A model generated the notes under the pieces. The model was given only the letters and a program-made list of their open reading frames with translations. It did no database searches and had not been told where the DNA came from. A stretch of DNA of 64,000 nucleotides from Beta vulgaris subsp. vulgaris (taxonomy: Eukaryota; Streptophyta; Magnoliopsida; Caryophyllales; Amaranthaceae). A program made the translations under genes and the position numbers. This document shows positions 36,038-48,292 of the stretch, piece by piece. Where the stretch lies: positions 33,140,736 through 33,204,735 of the forward strand of contig NC_079209.1 of assembly GCF_026745355.1 (NCBI RefSeq). The letters run 5' to 3'. Positions within the stretch are counted from its first letter, which is position 1. The number at the start of each line of letters is the position of its first letter.

Positions 36038-36391
36038 ATGTCGTATTCATCAGTAAACAGACCTAGAGATATGACTAATCGAGAAGATACTCGAGTAGGA
36101 AGCTACTCCAACCCGGTTGTGTTGAATGATGATGAGAATGATGAAGGGTCTGATTCTGATTGTGATAGTTTCACTAGCCTAGATTTGGAGATGTGCCATG
36201 TGTTCAAAGTTAGCAATCCTAATAGCAATGATGAGATTATTCAGGAGTTTGACCGTGCTAGGGGTCAAACCCGAAAGGATATCTATTATGCCATTATGAG
36301 GACCATTTTTGGTGAACCAAAATTTTCTTTATCAGAAGAGGGTGAGGATGATGAAGACTTGGAAGATAAGACTGATAATGTATCTCCATAG
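36038..36391 (+). CDS. Acidic accessory ORF of Tekay-like element (copy 1)
   Basis: 117 residues from ATG at 36038 (the frame is open farther upstream). It is strongly acidic, with GSYSNPVVLNDDENDEG near the start, FDRARGQTRKDIYYAIMR in the second half and an EEGEDDEDLEDKTDNVSP tail. It is clearly homologous to the ORF at 48293 (GSCYNPIVLSDDE, LDSTRGKTREDIYHACFR, NNVVP end) despite much divergence. It lies between the LTR/leader and gag. I know no named domain for it. Its position and retention in separate copies suggest a product of the retrotransposon rather than chance. Confidence 0.6.
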   Translation: MSYSSVNRPRDMTNREDTRVGSYSNPVVLNDDENDEGSDSDCDSFTSLDLEMCHVFKVSNPNSNDEIIQEFDRARGQTRKDIYYAIMRTIFGEPKFSLSEEGEDDEDLEDKTDNVSP

Positions 36392-36792
36392 ACTATGTGC
36401 TTTAAGATTAGTTGGGACAAGTTATATAATGGTTTAAATTTATTTCTTTAATATATTTATCTTTGTTAAAGAATAAGTATATTTATTAATTATTATTGAT
36501 TGGAAAAATATTAGCATCATCATTTTGAGGAATAAAAGTAAATATTTACTTATTCAAAGGGAGCAAGAATTTTTTAGTACGCTGTCGCAAATGGAAAATA
36601 TTTTATTTTGTTGTTGTCATTGAATTTTATTTGATCCTCATGTGTATATATTGTTGATGTGAATGATGTTCACGAATGATTATATAATTGATAATGATTT
36701 ATAATGAATGAATGTGGCACTATTGTAACTTCATGAGAATTGTATTTTGATGCGACCTTGTATGGTTGTATCAATTGTTGCCTTTGTAGAGA

Positions 36793-37160
36793 ATGACAAG
36801 TTGTGTATCGAAATCTAAAGTAGAATTACGTTATAATTTCAGGTCGCGCAGTAGAATAGCTAACAAGGATAACGCCTTACCTTCTACTATTTGCCTACTT
36901 CCAGAAAAATTGACTCAAGAAAGAATTGAGCGTCCCGATCCCGCCGGGGACATATTTGAAAGACTAGCTAAGATTAAACCACCGTATTTTAAGAGGTAAA
37001 TTGACCATACCTTCTTATATAGTTGGATTAGGGAGTTTGAAAAGATTTTTAGGGCTGTAAATTGTCCTGAAGCCATGAAATTAGGTGAACATGTATTATA
37101 TCTGAAAGAGAATGGGACTAGACTACTTAGTGTTGTTGAAGGTAAAAATCCTTACCCTAG
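36793..37160 (+). pseudogene. Tekay-like gag start
   Basis: Begins MTSCVSKSKVELRYNFRSR, then DIFERLAKIKPPYFKR, a stop, and IDHTFLYSWIREFEKIFRAV, as in chromovirus Gag (KPPxFxG...WLxxxEKIF). It is broken by a stop at ~36999 and runs into a different family at ~37130-37165. Confidence 0.6.
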
Positions 37161-37164
37161 TTAT

Positions 37165-38785
37165 GACCAAAACAAAAATTGTGAATATCATCAAAGCCTA
37201 GGGCATAATATCGAAAAATGCATGGCTTAAACATCAGATTCAAAATCTTGTGGATGATGAAAAAATCTCTTTAGGGTCCACTACCACTAAACCAACTGAC
37301 TCTCAACCCAACATCATAAAACCCCCCTCCCTAATCATAAACCTTCATTTTCCATTAATGCAATCTCTTATATGTTAGACGGATGCGAACCAATCCAGTT
37401 AATCTGCAAGACAATTCCCCAAATGTATGAATTGACAATAGCTTTATAAGTGCTTGGTTTATGACTATCCACTCAAGAAAAGGTCAAAATGATGCCTTGT
37501 AAAGACCCCAGTTTCACTCTCAACAAAGAGCCATGTGAAACCATGGATTATGGGTGCTTTATTCATTTTGGACTATGATGCTGATGAAAATGCCTCTTTG
37601 GTCTTGACAATTGTGGAGAAAAGCACTGGAGGTCATTTCACCACTCAAAATACATATCGGCGCTCCATCTGTCTCAATGATCTTAGTGAAGAGGAGTAGA
37701 TGGACATATCTCATTTAACTAGAGAGCAGGTCGTCATTTTAAACCATTCCATTTAGAGGATGAAAATCCTTTGGAAGTATTGAGAAGGAAAGAAAAGGGC
37801 AAGGAGCCAATGGCAAAAGATAGTAACAAAGACAATGATGCTGTCAAGTGCATGAAAGAAGTAAATGCTAATGTTTGCAGCTGTAAGTTGTTAATACATT
37901 CCCAGACTCATAGGACAATAGTTCTAAAGCATCTCAATGAAGCCTTATAAGCTCTTCCATAACACCTCACCAAATGGTGGGGCTCATTCATGGTGTAGAT
38001 CAAACTCTCATGTTCACATACAATGATCTCCTTGATAATATCAACCACAACAATTCATTACATATCACTGTACGTTGTAATGGTTGGGTAATACCTAGAG
38101 TATTGATTACAATGGCTCTACAATCAACGTTTGCCTTTTCTGTGTGCTAACAAGACTCAATCAATCAGAAGAAGATCTGGTAACATCCAACCAGGTGGTC
38201 AGAGCATATGATAATGCCAAGAGAGAAGTATTAGGTTTAATCAGCCTCCTCATTAAATGTGGTCTTGTGGAAAGGAAGGTGGAATTCATGGTCATTAACA
38301 TTCAAGCATGTTTTAGCCTCTTACTAGGAAGACTGCATGAAAATAAAGCAATGACCTTTATTCTACATCAAAAAGTAAAGCTTCTCACTGATCAGGGTGT
38401 TGTGACTATTTCTGGCGATCCAAAAATTATGACCGTTTCCAACACCGAGAAGTCTGTATTGTATCTAAACGAAGAAGAGGGCACTAGGTTGGATGGTTAC
38501 ACTATCAACAGTATTCTAGCAGGACCTGAAAATTCATGGACGAATAGGATCTTAACAGCCATACCAGATGTAAGTGCTCAAGAAACAGAGCTGGAGTACA
38601 GTGAGGATGATGAGGAAGAAGTAGGAGTTCCAAGCATTGGCACTCATGATACGTTCGTTGAAGCACCAGAGGAATCATGTGTCGGCAATCCTCTAGACAA
38701 TAATGATGATAATGACTCAAAGAAGAGATCTAGGATTGATGATTTTGACCTAGACTTTAATGTAGTAGGCATTATCAGATAGGGT
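37165..38785 (+). pseudogene. Tat/Ogre-type gag-protease remnant
   Basis: Reads CEYHQSLGHNIEKCMA (a Tat-type knuckle) followed by HQIQNLVDDEKI. Later, at 38144-38782, the Tat-type protease region appears: VRAYDNAKREVLGLISL, VEFMVINIQACFSLLLGRL and LHQKVKLLTDQGVVTISGD. Stops and frame changes are frequent between 37230 and 38140. The 38144 frame ends in an acidic stretch and continues open to 38782. The protease LLLGR is kept, but the surrounding element is incomplete. Confidence 0.65.
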
Positions 38786-38789
38786 CACA

Positions 38790-39600
38790 CGAATAACTGA
38801 TTTCTTTCCAGGATATCAACATGAAGATTATTATCATGAGTTACCACAGATTAGGAAATTTGATGGGAATTGTGATCCTTTTGTCCACTTAGTTGGGAAT
38901 ACTAGAAGAAGATTGCCCCATGATGTTTGATAAGTGTTTAGAAGAATCAGCTCTGGACTGGTAGTATTCTTTGGATTATGTGCATAAAGCCAGCTGGGAA
39001 ATCGCTAGCCAAACCTTCGTTAATTGGGATCTCGAGCATAAACAAACTGATGTCAAGAACTCAAGCTAGTCACATTGAGTCAAAGCGCCTTAGAAACTTT
39101 TTTGCACTTCTGTTCGAGATGCACTCATACCTGCTCACAACTTCGTTTCCCTATTACTGATCAAGCGTTCATGCTTATTGTTGCGGAACCTAAATGATTT
39201 CTATTATAATCACATGGTTAATATCAAGTACACCTGCCACAACCACATGGAGCAACATGGCTTCGACATAGATGCTCTGAAATTGCAAGAAAAACGACCT
39301 CGGGAAAATCTTGAAACTCCCAATGCAAATCCAAAGATTTTTGCTAAGATGGACGAATCATTGAGTATGGTGTATGATCGTCTTCGGAGCCAAGGTATAA
39401 TTCAATCCCCAGCGTATATGTTGTTTACCCCTTCCTAGAATAGACATGAAAAAACACTGCACTTATTGTCGCCAATATGGGCATGACACTGATCGATGCC
39501 ATGATCTTTACTACAAAGTTCAAAGCCGGAGATTGATCGAGGCATCATTAGTCCAACCCACAAAGAAGTACATGTAAGGATAGTGTCGGTGCGCCCTCAA
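38790..39600 (+). pseudogene. Tat/Ogre-type gag remnant
   Basis: After the stop at 38782, a second gag-like segment follows: YHELPQIRKFDGNCDPFVHL, many stops, and then a knuckle CTYCRQYGHDTDRC at ~39455-39500. Gag following protease is not the normal order, so two copies or a rearranged copy are joined here. An A-rich stretch (39890-39925) follows. Confidence 0.55.
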
Positions 39601-40050
39601 CCGCAATCACAAGTTGATATTTTCCGCAAAGTCGTCGAACAACGTCAGATTCTTCCATTTCTAGACGCCCAAGGGTAAGTCCTGTAGGGTCAAATCTCCA
39701 CAACAACTACCATTATCCTCAGTTGGATGGTCAGGACACAAACCGGCCAATGTCATGCTCTCAGTTATCGCATCAAGCAGATCGCCAACATAGCTCTTGT
39801 CTACCACAAAGATCCTTAATTTTCTCATGCCTATCAGATGACAGAAAGGAAAAATATTTGGTAAACATTTTGTAAGGGGTTAGCCCATCAAAAAAAAAGA
39901 AAAAAAAAGAAGAAAAATCTTTCAGCTATTAGTATAAGAGAACTACGTGCAGCTTGAGTCCCCATTATCACATAAAATTGCAGTGTGAGATCACTCCACT
40001 TATGTAACACCTAGGGTACGTAGGTAGCTCAATACGAGTGCAATTGTTTT

Positions 40051-40758
40051 CACCAGTGGAAAGGTTGCGGTCAAAACAGTCGTAAGGGCCAAGTTTTTGG
40101 CCAGCCGCCCTTCCCGTAGCATCCCTTCACAATAAAGGGTTGCGGTTTAGGCCCCAAACCGCAATCCTTCTTTCTACAAAGGGATGCGGTTTTGGCCATA
40201 ATCGCAGCCCTTGTGACCCAAAAAAAAAGAATAAATTTTTTTTTATCATTTCTTTTACTCCTAAATATATCAAAAAAACCGTAAACATCACAAATTCTAC
40301 GAACGAATTTCTTTAGCGTAGCAAAAATAGTATACACAAACTTTTACAACATAATTAATAAGGTATATAGTGGTGAAATGCCAGTATCCCGCACATAAAA
40401 CAAAGAACATCAAAAAAACACAGCACTAGATTAATCCGACAACAAAACGAAATTAAAATTTTTGTTCATACAATAAACCAAAATGAATCGAAGAAGATCT
40501 GGGTGACGTTGACGTTGACGTTGACAAATTAACCTAAACACAACCCTAGATTAATCGAATAAGATATGTGTGACATTAACCTAAAATTCCAAAACATTGA
40601 CAAATAATTAAACTCACAAAATAAAATAAAAAACCTAAAATCCTGGATCAGGATGCAGCGATGCGGCGACGACAATGAAACCAAAATTCTGGATCTGATT
40701 CAACAAGATCTACGCAGCGACGATGAAGGCATGTGGAAGAAGATTCCAGCAACGTTGG
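40051..40758 (+). mobile_element. CACTA-like terminus with GGTTGCGGTTT subterminal repeats
   Basis: Starts CACCAGTGGAAAGG, one base from the CACTAGTGGAAA end seen at 59953. Repeated motifs follow in both orientations: GGTTGCGG, GGGTTGCGGTTTAGGCC, AAACCGCAATCC, GGGATGCGGTTTTGGCC. Direct and inverted subterminal motifs are the hallmark of CACTA ends. No opposite end is seen before the LTR at 40759, so the element is truncated. A (GACGTT)n run lies at 40504-40525. Confidence 0.55.
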
Positions 40759-41031
40759 TGTAACACCCCCGCCGACCCGACCCTTCTTCATTTAATAAAC
40801 TCGAGATAGGGGAAAATTCCACGAGGGTTCGATTCGACGGGAGCGCTACCGCGACACTTATCTCCTTGGAAATAAATGCAAGGCTAGATTAAAGCATACC
40901 AAACTCAAATTAATTAGTCCTTACAACCAAGTAAATCGTTCATGAAATATTACTAATTACTTAAGTGTTTCAGAGTTCCAACAGAAGCTAAATCATAAGC
41001 TAAGTGAATGACGACTCTAAATGATCTCCCT
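40759..41031 (-). repeat. Fragment of another long LTR
   Basis: Starts TGTAACACCCCCGCC on the + strand, the complement of an LTR 3' end of the TGTAA...TTACA type, but its interior differs from the LTR at 41032. It is interrupted at 41031 by the next LTR. Confidence 0.5.
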
Positions 41032-42692
41032 TGTAATCCCCCATAATGTTAAAGGATTTTATAAATATATTTAAGTATTTATATATTTATATTTAAACCC
41101 AAATTAGTTTTGAAATGAGTTGACTATTTAAAAAGGTTGACTATTTTAAAAGTCAAATGAAATTATTTTTCACGGCTTAATAAAATTGAGAATATTTTAA
41201 TAAAGCATGTTTTGATAAAAGTTTTAAATACTAATTTATATTGAAAAAGAAGTCTAATGTAACTGAGGAACCTAAAAATCCTAAAAGGATAAAAGAAAAA
41301 AGAGTCATGTTGATGATTAAAGTCCTAAGCTATTTATCTTGTTCATCATCAAATTTCATTAAATCTTATCTCTTTTTCCTAATACCCAATTATTTTTCCC
41401 CACACAAATTATTTTTCCTCTCTTCTTCACATGCCTTTCACGCCATTCACCCTCTCGGTTTTTCTCTCTCCTCTTCGTTCGTTCCTTCATTTTTCCTCTC
41501 AAGCACTTTTCTTCTTCTTCAAATAACGTTTCTCCTTCAACAAGAAACGTCGAAGATCTTTAGGAAACGGAGGGAGTATTAGATATTATGAAATCAATTT
41601 AGAATATGATTTTAAATATGTTATATATGTTTAAAGGAGGTTTATTAATTTTTAAAGTTGTTGTAGTTTCAGAAAAGGTTTTATTAATGGAGTTTTAAGG
41701 ATTTTTAATTACTAGTATGGTAGCACTATGCTAGGAATTAAAAATAATTGAAGTTTTGATATTAAAATGAACTTTTAAATGTATTTAGAGGGGATTTTAT
41801 ATAATTTAAAGTTGCTCTAATTTTTATTTAAGATTGTTAATTTCGATTTTGTTGTTTTCTAGGCGGAGAATATTTCGTAGGGAACTTTTAGAGAGTTAAA
41901 AGTGGCCTACAGGCTAGTTTACATGAGGTACGTACATAATTACTTGCTATGTGATTAGTATCATGTTTAAGAGATTTTTAGTATCATGTATAGGAACTTA
42001 TTATGTTCATATATATATGATTTCTAGTATTTGATTATTACATGTTTTATGCCTGTGTACAAGCATGTGAATTGAGATTTATTATGAGTACTGGATTGTA
42101 TGTTTGTATAGATTATTTGATACAAGCATGAAAAGAAAGTTTACTTATTAATTCGCATGAGGAATTGATATACGTTATAGAGCATCATCGAATCATGTTG
42201 TTCATGTATTCCTAGCAAGTATTATTTTATTATCTTATGAGGATTGTGGGCCTTATTTGGTAAGTTTGAGTTATGCCTATATAAAGGTAAGTAGGATTGT
42301 TAGCTAGGTTCAACAAATAAAATGGATTGGATTAAAGGAAGTAATTTTGGATTGTACGTTGTGATCACTTATTAAATCCTAAGATAAAAGAAGTTCATTT
42401 GTGATTATTTGAGTATTTCGGTGTTGCTTGTATGTGTGTGTCATAACAAGTAATAATTGGTAACTAACGTAAAGTGTGACGAGAATAGTTGTAGACTTTA
42501 GACTATGCACGTCTGGAGTTGGACATTGGGAGTTGGGTTTATGGTGAGCGTGCCATAGCTTTTCTAGGATGGTTGATCCCCATTCCTCTTTTAGTTCAAA
42601 GGTTCCTCGATATCGTAGGCCATTCGGGAATACGTAGTGGCTCACGTATTCCGTCTTCGTAATGAAGGATGGTTAGTAGGACAACTCAGGGT

Positions 42693-45600
42693 TGTAACAC
42701 CCCGATAATTCTCTCTTTTCAGAAATACCATTATAATATAAAACTTAGAAAATTACCCAAGTTTATCGCCCGTGTGATAACGTATCGGCTTATTCAAAAT
42801 TTTGCAGCAGAAAACAACTAACTAAACTTTATCTTTATTAAAACTCAATAAGTAAATAAATAAGTGTTTAGGACTTAAACAAACCAACTTAAACAACTCA
42901 AACAAACTGAAATAAAATATGTTCTTAACAATGCAGAAAATAAACTATACTAGTTACACATTCTCTCCATTCCAGATTCCCAATGATGCACATCTGCGAA
43001 CCTGTAAGGTCAATGCTATACTGAATCTGCTCACCATAAAGGATCATCACGGGATCAATAAGGCAAAGCCATGATCAACCACACACAAACAAAGCACGTA
43101 ATCAGCAAAGCTGAGTACTACATATCAAACATAAGCATGCCTAAACATGATACTACATAACAATGTGCAGGGATAAATAATAACATAATCATATAACATT
43201 CTGCAGACAACTTTTACTGCTAAACTCTAAACATATTTTTATTGCTTTAAATGGAATAGTTATTGGACCCTGAGTTGTCCTACCAACCAGCCTTCATTAC
43301 GAAGACGAAATACGGTCATGACTCCGTATTCCCGAATGACCTGTGATATCGAGGAACCTTTGAGCTAAAAGAGGAATGGGGATCAATCCATCCTAGAAAA
43401 AGTTATGGCACGCTCACCATAACCCCAAGTCCCAATGTCCAAGTCTATACGTGCACCAGTCTAAAGTCTACAACTATTCTCGTCACACTTTACGTTAATT
43501 ACCAATTATTACTTGTAATGACACACACATACAAGCAACACGGAAATAATCAACTAATCACAATGAACTTCTTTTATCTTTGGAATTAATAAGTGATCAC
43601 AACTTACAATCCAAAATTACTTCCTTTAATCCAATCCTTTTTATTTGTTGAACCTAGCCAGCAATCCAACTTACCTTTATATAGGCATAACTCTAACTTA
43701 CCAAATAAGGCCAGCAATCCTCATAAGATAAAAAAAATAATACTTGCCAGGAATACATGAATAACATGATTCAATATCGATAACGTATATAAATTCCTCA
43801 TGCGAATCAATAAATAAACTTTCTTTTCGTGCTTGTATCAATTATTCCATACAAACATACAATCTAGTATTCATAATAAATCTCAAATCACATGCTTGCA
43901 CACAGGCATAAAACATGTAACAATCAAATACTAGAAATCATATATATATATATATATATATATGAACATAATAAGTTCCTATATTAAAAATCTCTTAAAT
44001 ATGATACTAATCACATAGCATGCAATTATGTACGTACCTCGTGTAAACTAGCTTGTAGGCCACTTTTAACTCTCTAAAAGTTCCCTACGAAATATTCTCC
44101 GCCTAGAAATCAATTTAACTAAAATCAATACTCTTAAATAAAAAATACAGCAACTCTAAAATATTTAAAATCCCCTTTAAATATGTTCAAAAACTAATTT
44201 TAATATCAAAACTTCAATTACTTTTAATTCCTAGCATAGTACTACCATACTAGTAATTAAAATTCTTAAAACTCCATCAATAAAACCTTTCTGAAATTCG
44301 AGCAACTTTAAAAAATCAAGAAACCTTCTTTAAACATATATAAACATGTTTAAAATCATAATCTAAATCAATCTCATTGTTGAACCCTAGTTTTGATGAT
44401 GACAAAAGAACAAAGATGCAATAAGTAGTGAACTAATGAGTTATTTAAGTGTATGAATTTTAAGGTATCATTGAAAGGAACAAAGAGAATACTAAGTCAA
44501 GGAAGAAGTCAAGAGAGGATTTCAAAGACTAAGTAAAGATGTTTCTAGAAGTTGATACTGGAGCAGCATTGGATCAAGAAGAATAAAAGCAAGGCGTTTT
44601 ATTTTCTAGTTCCATTGTAAAAGGATCAAGTAATGTTAGTAAGGAACATTGGTAGTCTTATTTGAGAATGAGAGTTTGTTCCTTTCTATGGAACAAACTA
44701 AATTGCACTCATCGAATCTGTTAAAGGAACTTAACAATTAAAGAGGAACTAGACTTAGGAGTGAAGAAGTATAACGGTTCAATTATAAAGTTGAGTAAAT
44801 CATGCCTAAATAATAGGTAACCATTTTTCTCTAAATAAAAATCAGTTCAATAGAAAATCTTTTAAGGAAAAGATTTTGTTTTTCAAAAGATAAGAAAATT
44901 ATTATTCGGTTTTTGAAGATTTTATTTAAAGATAATATTTTCTTAAAAGATTTAATTTCAGCTTTAAATTAAATTTATTTTAAAATTGAACTGATATTCG
45001 GATAAAGCTCAAGCAACTCCTATAATCTAGGAGCAGTAACAACAACATGCCCACGTCCAAAACAACGATCATGGGATTATAGGGTGTGTTAAGGAACGTG
45101 TTCCTTAAGGGAAGGAACATCATGGGATAATGGTTTTAGACATGAACACAGTTTTTAATTCCCATGTTCTACATTATTGTTCCTATAAATATTGAAGTCT
45201 AAATAAGTTCCAAAGTGTGTCTTACTAAGTAATTAAGTGAGTTTAACTAATTAAGTGTCAGTACCTTCATTCTCTCATAATAGCCATTTGTTCTTTGCTT
45301 ACTTACTCTAATTCCACTAAGCTCATTTCGATCAATTGTATTTTGGTTTTTGGGTAAGGGGACTTTGAGTGAAGTTCTGTAAGAGAGAAGCTTTGAGTAA
45401 AGCTAGTAAGAGTGAGAAAACTTCGAGTGAAGTTGAGAGGAATTGTTGTTAAGGGAACAGTGGCTCAGAAACTTGAGTTTAGGAACTCAAGGTGTGGCTC
45501 GGGAATAGAATTAGGATGTAACAAAGTTGTTTGGCCTAATTAGTGAAAGAGTTGAGTATAAAATCCCTAGTGGTCGAGGTTGTTTCTTCTTGTTGGGCCC

Positions 45601-46692
45601 AAGAAGTTTTTCCTCGTAAAAATCCTTTGTGTTCCTCTAGCTTGTTTATTTGTTTAAGTTTAAATTTCCGCAAAAAGTTATGTTTATTTCTACACATACA
45701 ATTCACCCCCCCTCTTGTAGTGTTCCTAGGGAAATAACATAGTATCTAATATACTACTATGGTTTTCTAGTACTTAAAACCCTAAAAATCTATGCTTTAA
45801 TGGTTAAAACTTCATTCTAATTAAAATAAATAAATCTGATTTTTTATTCTTGTAATATAAAATATACATGAATCAAGATTACTTATTAAAACGGTAAATT
45901 AAAACCAATAATCATAATTAACATTAAAAGAAAGCATAAAAACATAGTCTTTAATGGAAACTTGAGGAAGAAGAAAAGAAAAAGGGAGAAAAAGAGTGAA
46001 ATACCGAAATCGCGAGTGAAATATGACAGCGGAACTGCGAAACTTGTAGAGGTCATAACTAATAGAATCAGAATCGGAATAGAGTGATTCTTGAGCCTAA
46101 ATTCAATAACTTTTTGAGATCTAAAACTTTCAAGAAAGAAGTTTTGGCTAAAAATAAACGGAACTACGAAGCCACTCAGATTCGGGTGAGAGAAAAAACG
46201 AGTGAAGGGAGAGAAAGAAAACCATGAGGAGAGAAAGAACAGAAAGTGGCATGGAGATTTAGTGAGAGGAGAGAGAAAAATAAATCTTTATGTGGAATAA
46301 ATAATTGGGTATTAAGATATTTATAAAGAGCTTCCTTTTTGGGCTTAGGAAAAAGAGATAAGGTTTAATGAAATTTGATGATGAACAAGATAAATAACTT
46401 AACTTTAATCATCAACATGACTCTTTTTTCTTTTATCCTTTTAGGATTTTTAGGTTCCTCAATTCCATTAGACTTCTTTTTCAATATAAATTAGTATTTA
46501 AACCTTTTATCAAAACATGCTTAATTAAAATATTTTCAACTTTATTAAGTCATGAAAATAATTTCATTTGACTTTTAAAATAGTCAACCTTTTTAAATAG
46601 TCAAATCCTTTCAAAACTAATTTGTGTTTAAATATAAATATATAAATACTTAAATATATTTATAAAATCCTTTAAAATCATGGGGGATTACA
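42693..46692 (-). mobile_element. Solo LTR nested in another LTR
   Basis: On the + strand it runs from TGTAACACCCCGATAATT to GGGGGATTACA, the complement of a whole Tekay-like LTR. It is flanked by AGGGT at 42688-42692 and 46693-46697. A 5-bp duplication around a single LTR shows insertion of a full element followed by LTR-LTR recombination that removed the interior. Without the Sirevirus-like insertion it is about 2.64 kb. Confidence 0.9.
44378..45739 (+). mobile_element. Sirevirus-like (Ty1/copia) solo LTR
   Basis: ~1.36 kb starting TGTTGAACCCTAGTTTTGATGATGACAAA-type sequence (first 20 bases TGTTGAACCCTAGTTTTGAT) and ending after CACCCCCCCTCTTGTAGTG with AAATAACA. Both ends are typical of Sirevirus/Maximus LTRs as I know them. 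A TATA box CCTATAAATATTG lies at ~45182. The comparable LTR at 1-1463 has uninterrupted CAATCTCATAGT at this point, which defines the empty site. The target duplication is not perfect (CAT on both sides). Confidence 0.7.
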
Positions 46693-47266
46693 AGGGTCCA
46701 ATAACTATTCTATTTGAAGTAATAAAAAGATGTTTAGAGTTTAGTTCATTAAAAGTTGTCTGCAGAATGTTATATGATTATATGATTATTTATCCCTGCA
46801 CGTTATTATTTAGTATCATGCTAGGAATGTTTATGTTTTGGTATGTAGTACTCAACTTTGCTGATTACGTGCTTTCTTTGTGTGTGTGATCATGGCTTTG
46901 CCTTATTAATCCTGTGATGATCCTTTATGGTGAGCAGATTCAGTATAGCATTGACATTACAGGTTCGCAAATGTGCATCATTGGGAATCTGGAATGGAGA
47001 GAATGTGTAACTAGTATAGTTTATTTTCTACATTTTGTTAAGAACATATTTTATTTAAGTTTGTTTGGGTTGTTTAAGTTGGTTGTTTAAGTCTTAAACA
47101 CTTGTTTATTTACTTATTATAATAATGTTAAAGTTTAGTTAATTGTTTTCCGCTGCAAAATTCTGAATAAGCCGATATGTTATCACACGGGCGATAATAC
47201 TTGGGTAATTCTCTACTTGTACATTATAAAAGTATTTTCTAAAAAGAGAGAATTATCGGGTGTACA

Positions 47267-48292
47267 ATGTGTATATATCTGGAGCTTTAGGTATTTCAAA
47301 ACTTATAGGCGCCTAATTAATTAACTAGCTTACTAGTTCATTGAAAGAAACTTTAGAATTGCTCCTACTTATTCATTTTGAAAAATTTATAGGAATGTAT
47401 AATTTTTGGAGAAACTAAAATTTATTTTTCAAGAGGCCGAAATTTTTTTTTCTCAAATATTGTTTCCGAAAAGAAAAATAATATTGTGTTCGAAACTTTT
47501 TTTTTTCTCTCGAAATTTTGGATGGTTCGAAATTTTCGAATTTTCTATTTTCCATTCGAAAATTTTTTTCCGACCTTTATAGTTCCGAAATTTTTTTTAA
47601 AGTTGAAATTTTTTTTAAGACACTTAATTATTATTAGTTATAAAAGTGTCTGCATTATATTTCATGCCTTTACAGTTTATAGTATTGCATTGTGAGAATG
47701 GGTAGTATATGAACGGCATATAGGATAGAAACATTATACGTCTGCATTTGAAAGTTAGTTCAGCATCATTATATTTTTCTTCCCTGCTAATGATGCATTA
47801 TATTTTTCTTCCCAGCTAATGATGCATGAATGTTTTTCTTCCCTGCTAGCTGTTTATATTTTCTTGCCTGCTAGATGCTATGATTTCCTGCCTTTGATTG
47901 GTACTTACTCTTATTGTCTCTTGTGGGAATACGTTAGAGAAAGTACTAAGGAGGTGTTTGGTTCACTAGTTTTAGGTATGAGGTATGGGTTTGGAATGAA
48001 CAAAACCCATACCTAGTGTTTATTTAAGTCATTTCTAAATTTTAAACCCATACCTCAAACCCATAAGGTATGGGTTTAGAAACCATGGGGGAGGTGGTAT
48101 GGCTCATACCTTACCTCTAGGTATCAAATAAAGAAGAATTTTCATTCCTAAATGAAACCAAACACAAGGTATTAAGTATCAAGTTCCAAACCCATACCAC
48201 CTTGGTTTCATTCCTGATTCCAAACCTATACCATAATATGAACCAAACGCCCTCTAAGACATTATGTTTTATTGTATTGTAGTTCCCTAAAC
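47267..48292 (+). other. Leader region of Tekay-like element
   Basis: Follows the LTR. It matches 57998-58721 (GGAGCTTTAGG, AGGCGCCTAA, TTCCCTGCT blocks and TTCGAAATTTTTT runs) apart from the MITE. The primer-binding site is decayed here (GTGTATATATCTGGAGC against TGGTATCTGGGAGC at 58001). Confidence 0.7.
47950..48254. mobile_element. Tourist-like (PIF/Harbinger) MITE
   Basis: Terminal inverted repeats GGAGGTGTTTGGTTC (with one base of the flank) and GAACCAAACGCCCTC, flanked by TAA at 47947-47949 and 48255-48257, the standard Harbinger target. The homologous leader at 58680-58690 reads GTACTAAGACATC without the insertion. The interior has repeated AAACCCATACC in both orientations. Confidence 0.88.

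Larger units (their letters stand above)
41032..47266 (+). repeat. Tekay-like 5' LTR, split by a nested solo LTR
   Basis: Left part 41032-42692 starts TGTAATCCCCCATAATG. Right part 46698-47266 continues exactly where it stopped (CAACTCAGGGT | CCAATAACTATTC) and ends TTATCGGGTGTACA. The joined length is ~2.23 kb. The interruption is the solo LTR at 42693-46692 with its AGGGT duplication. Compared with the 50889 copy, it lacks ~200 bp around 41570, where a MITE-end-like GGAAACGGAGGGAGTA occurs, suggesting an old Stowaway excision or deletion. Confidence 0.85.
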
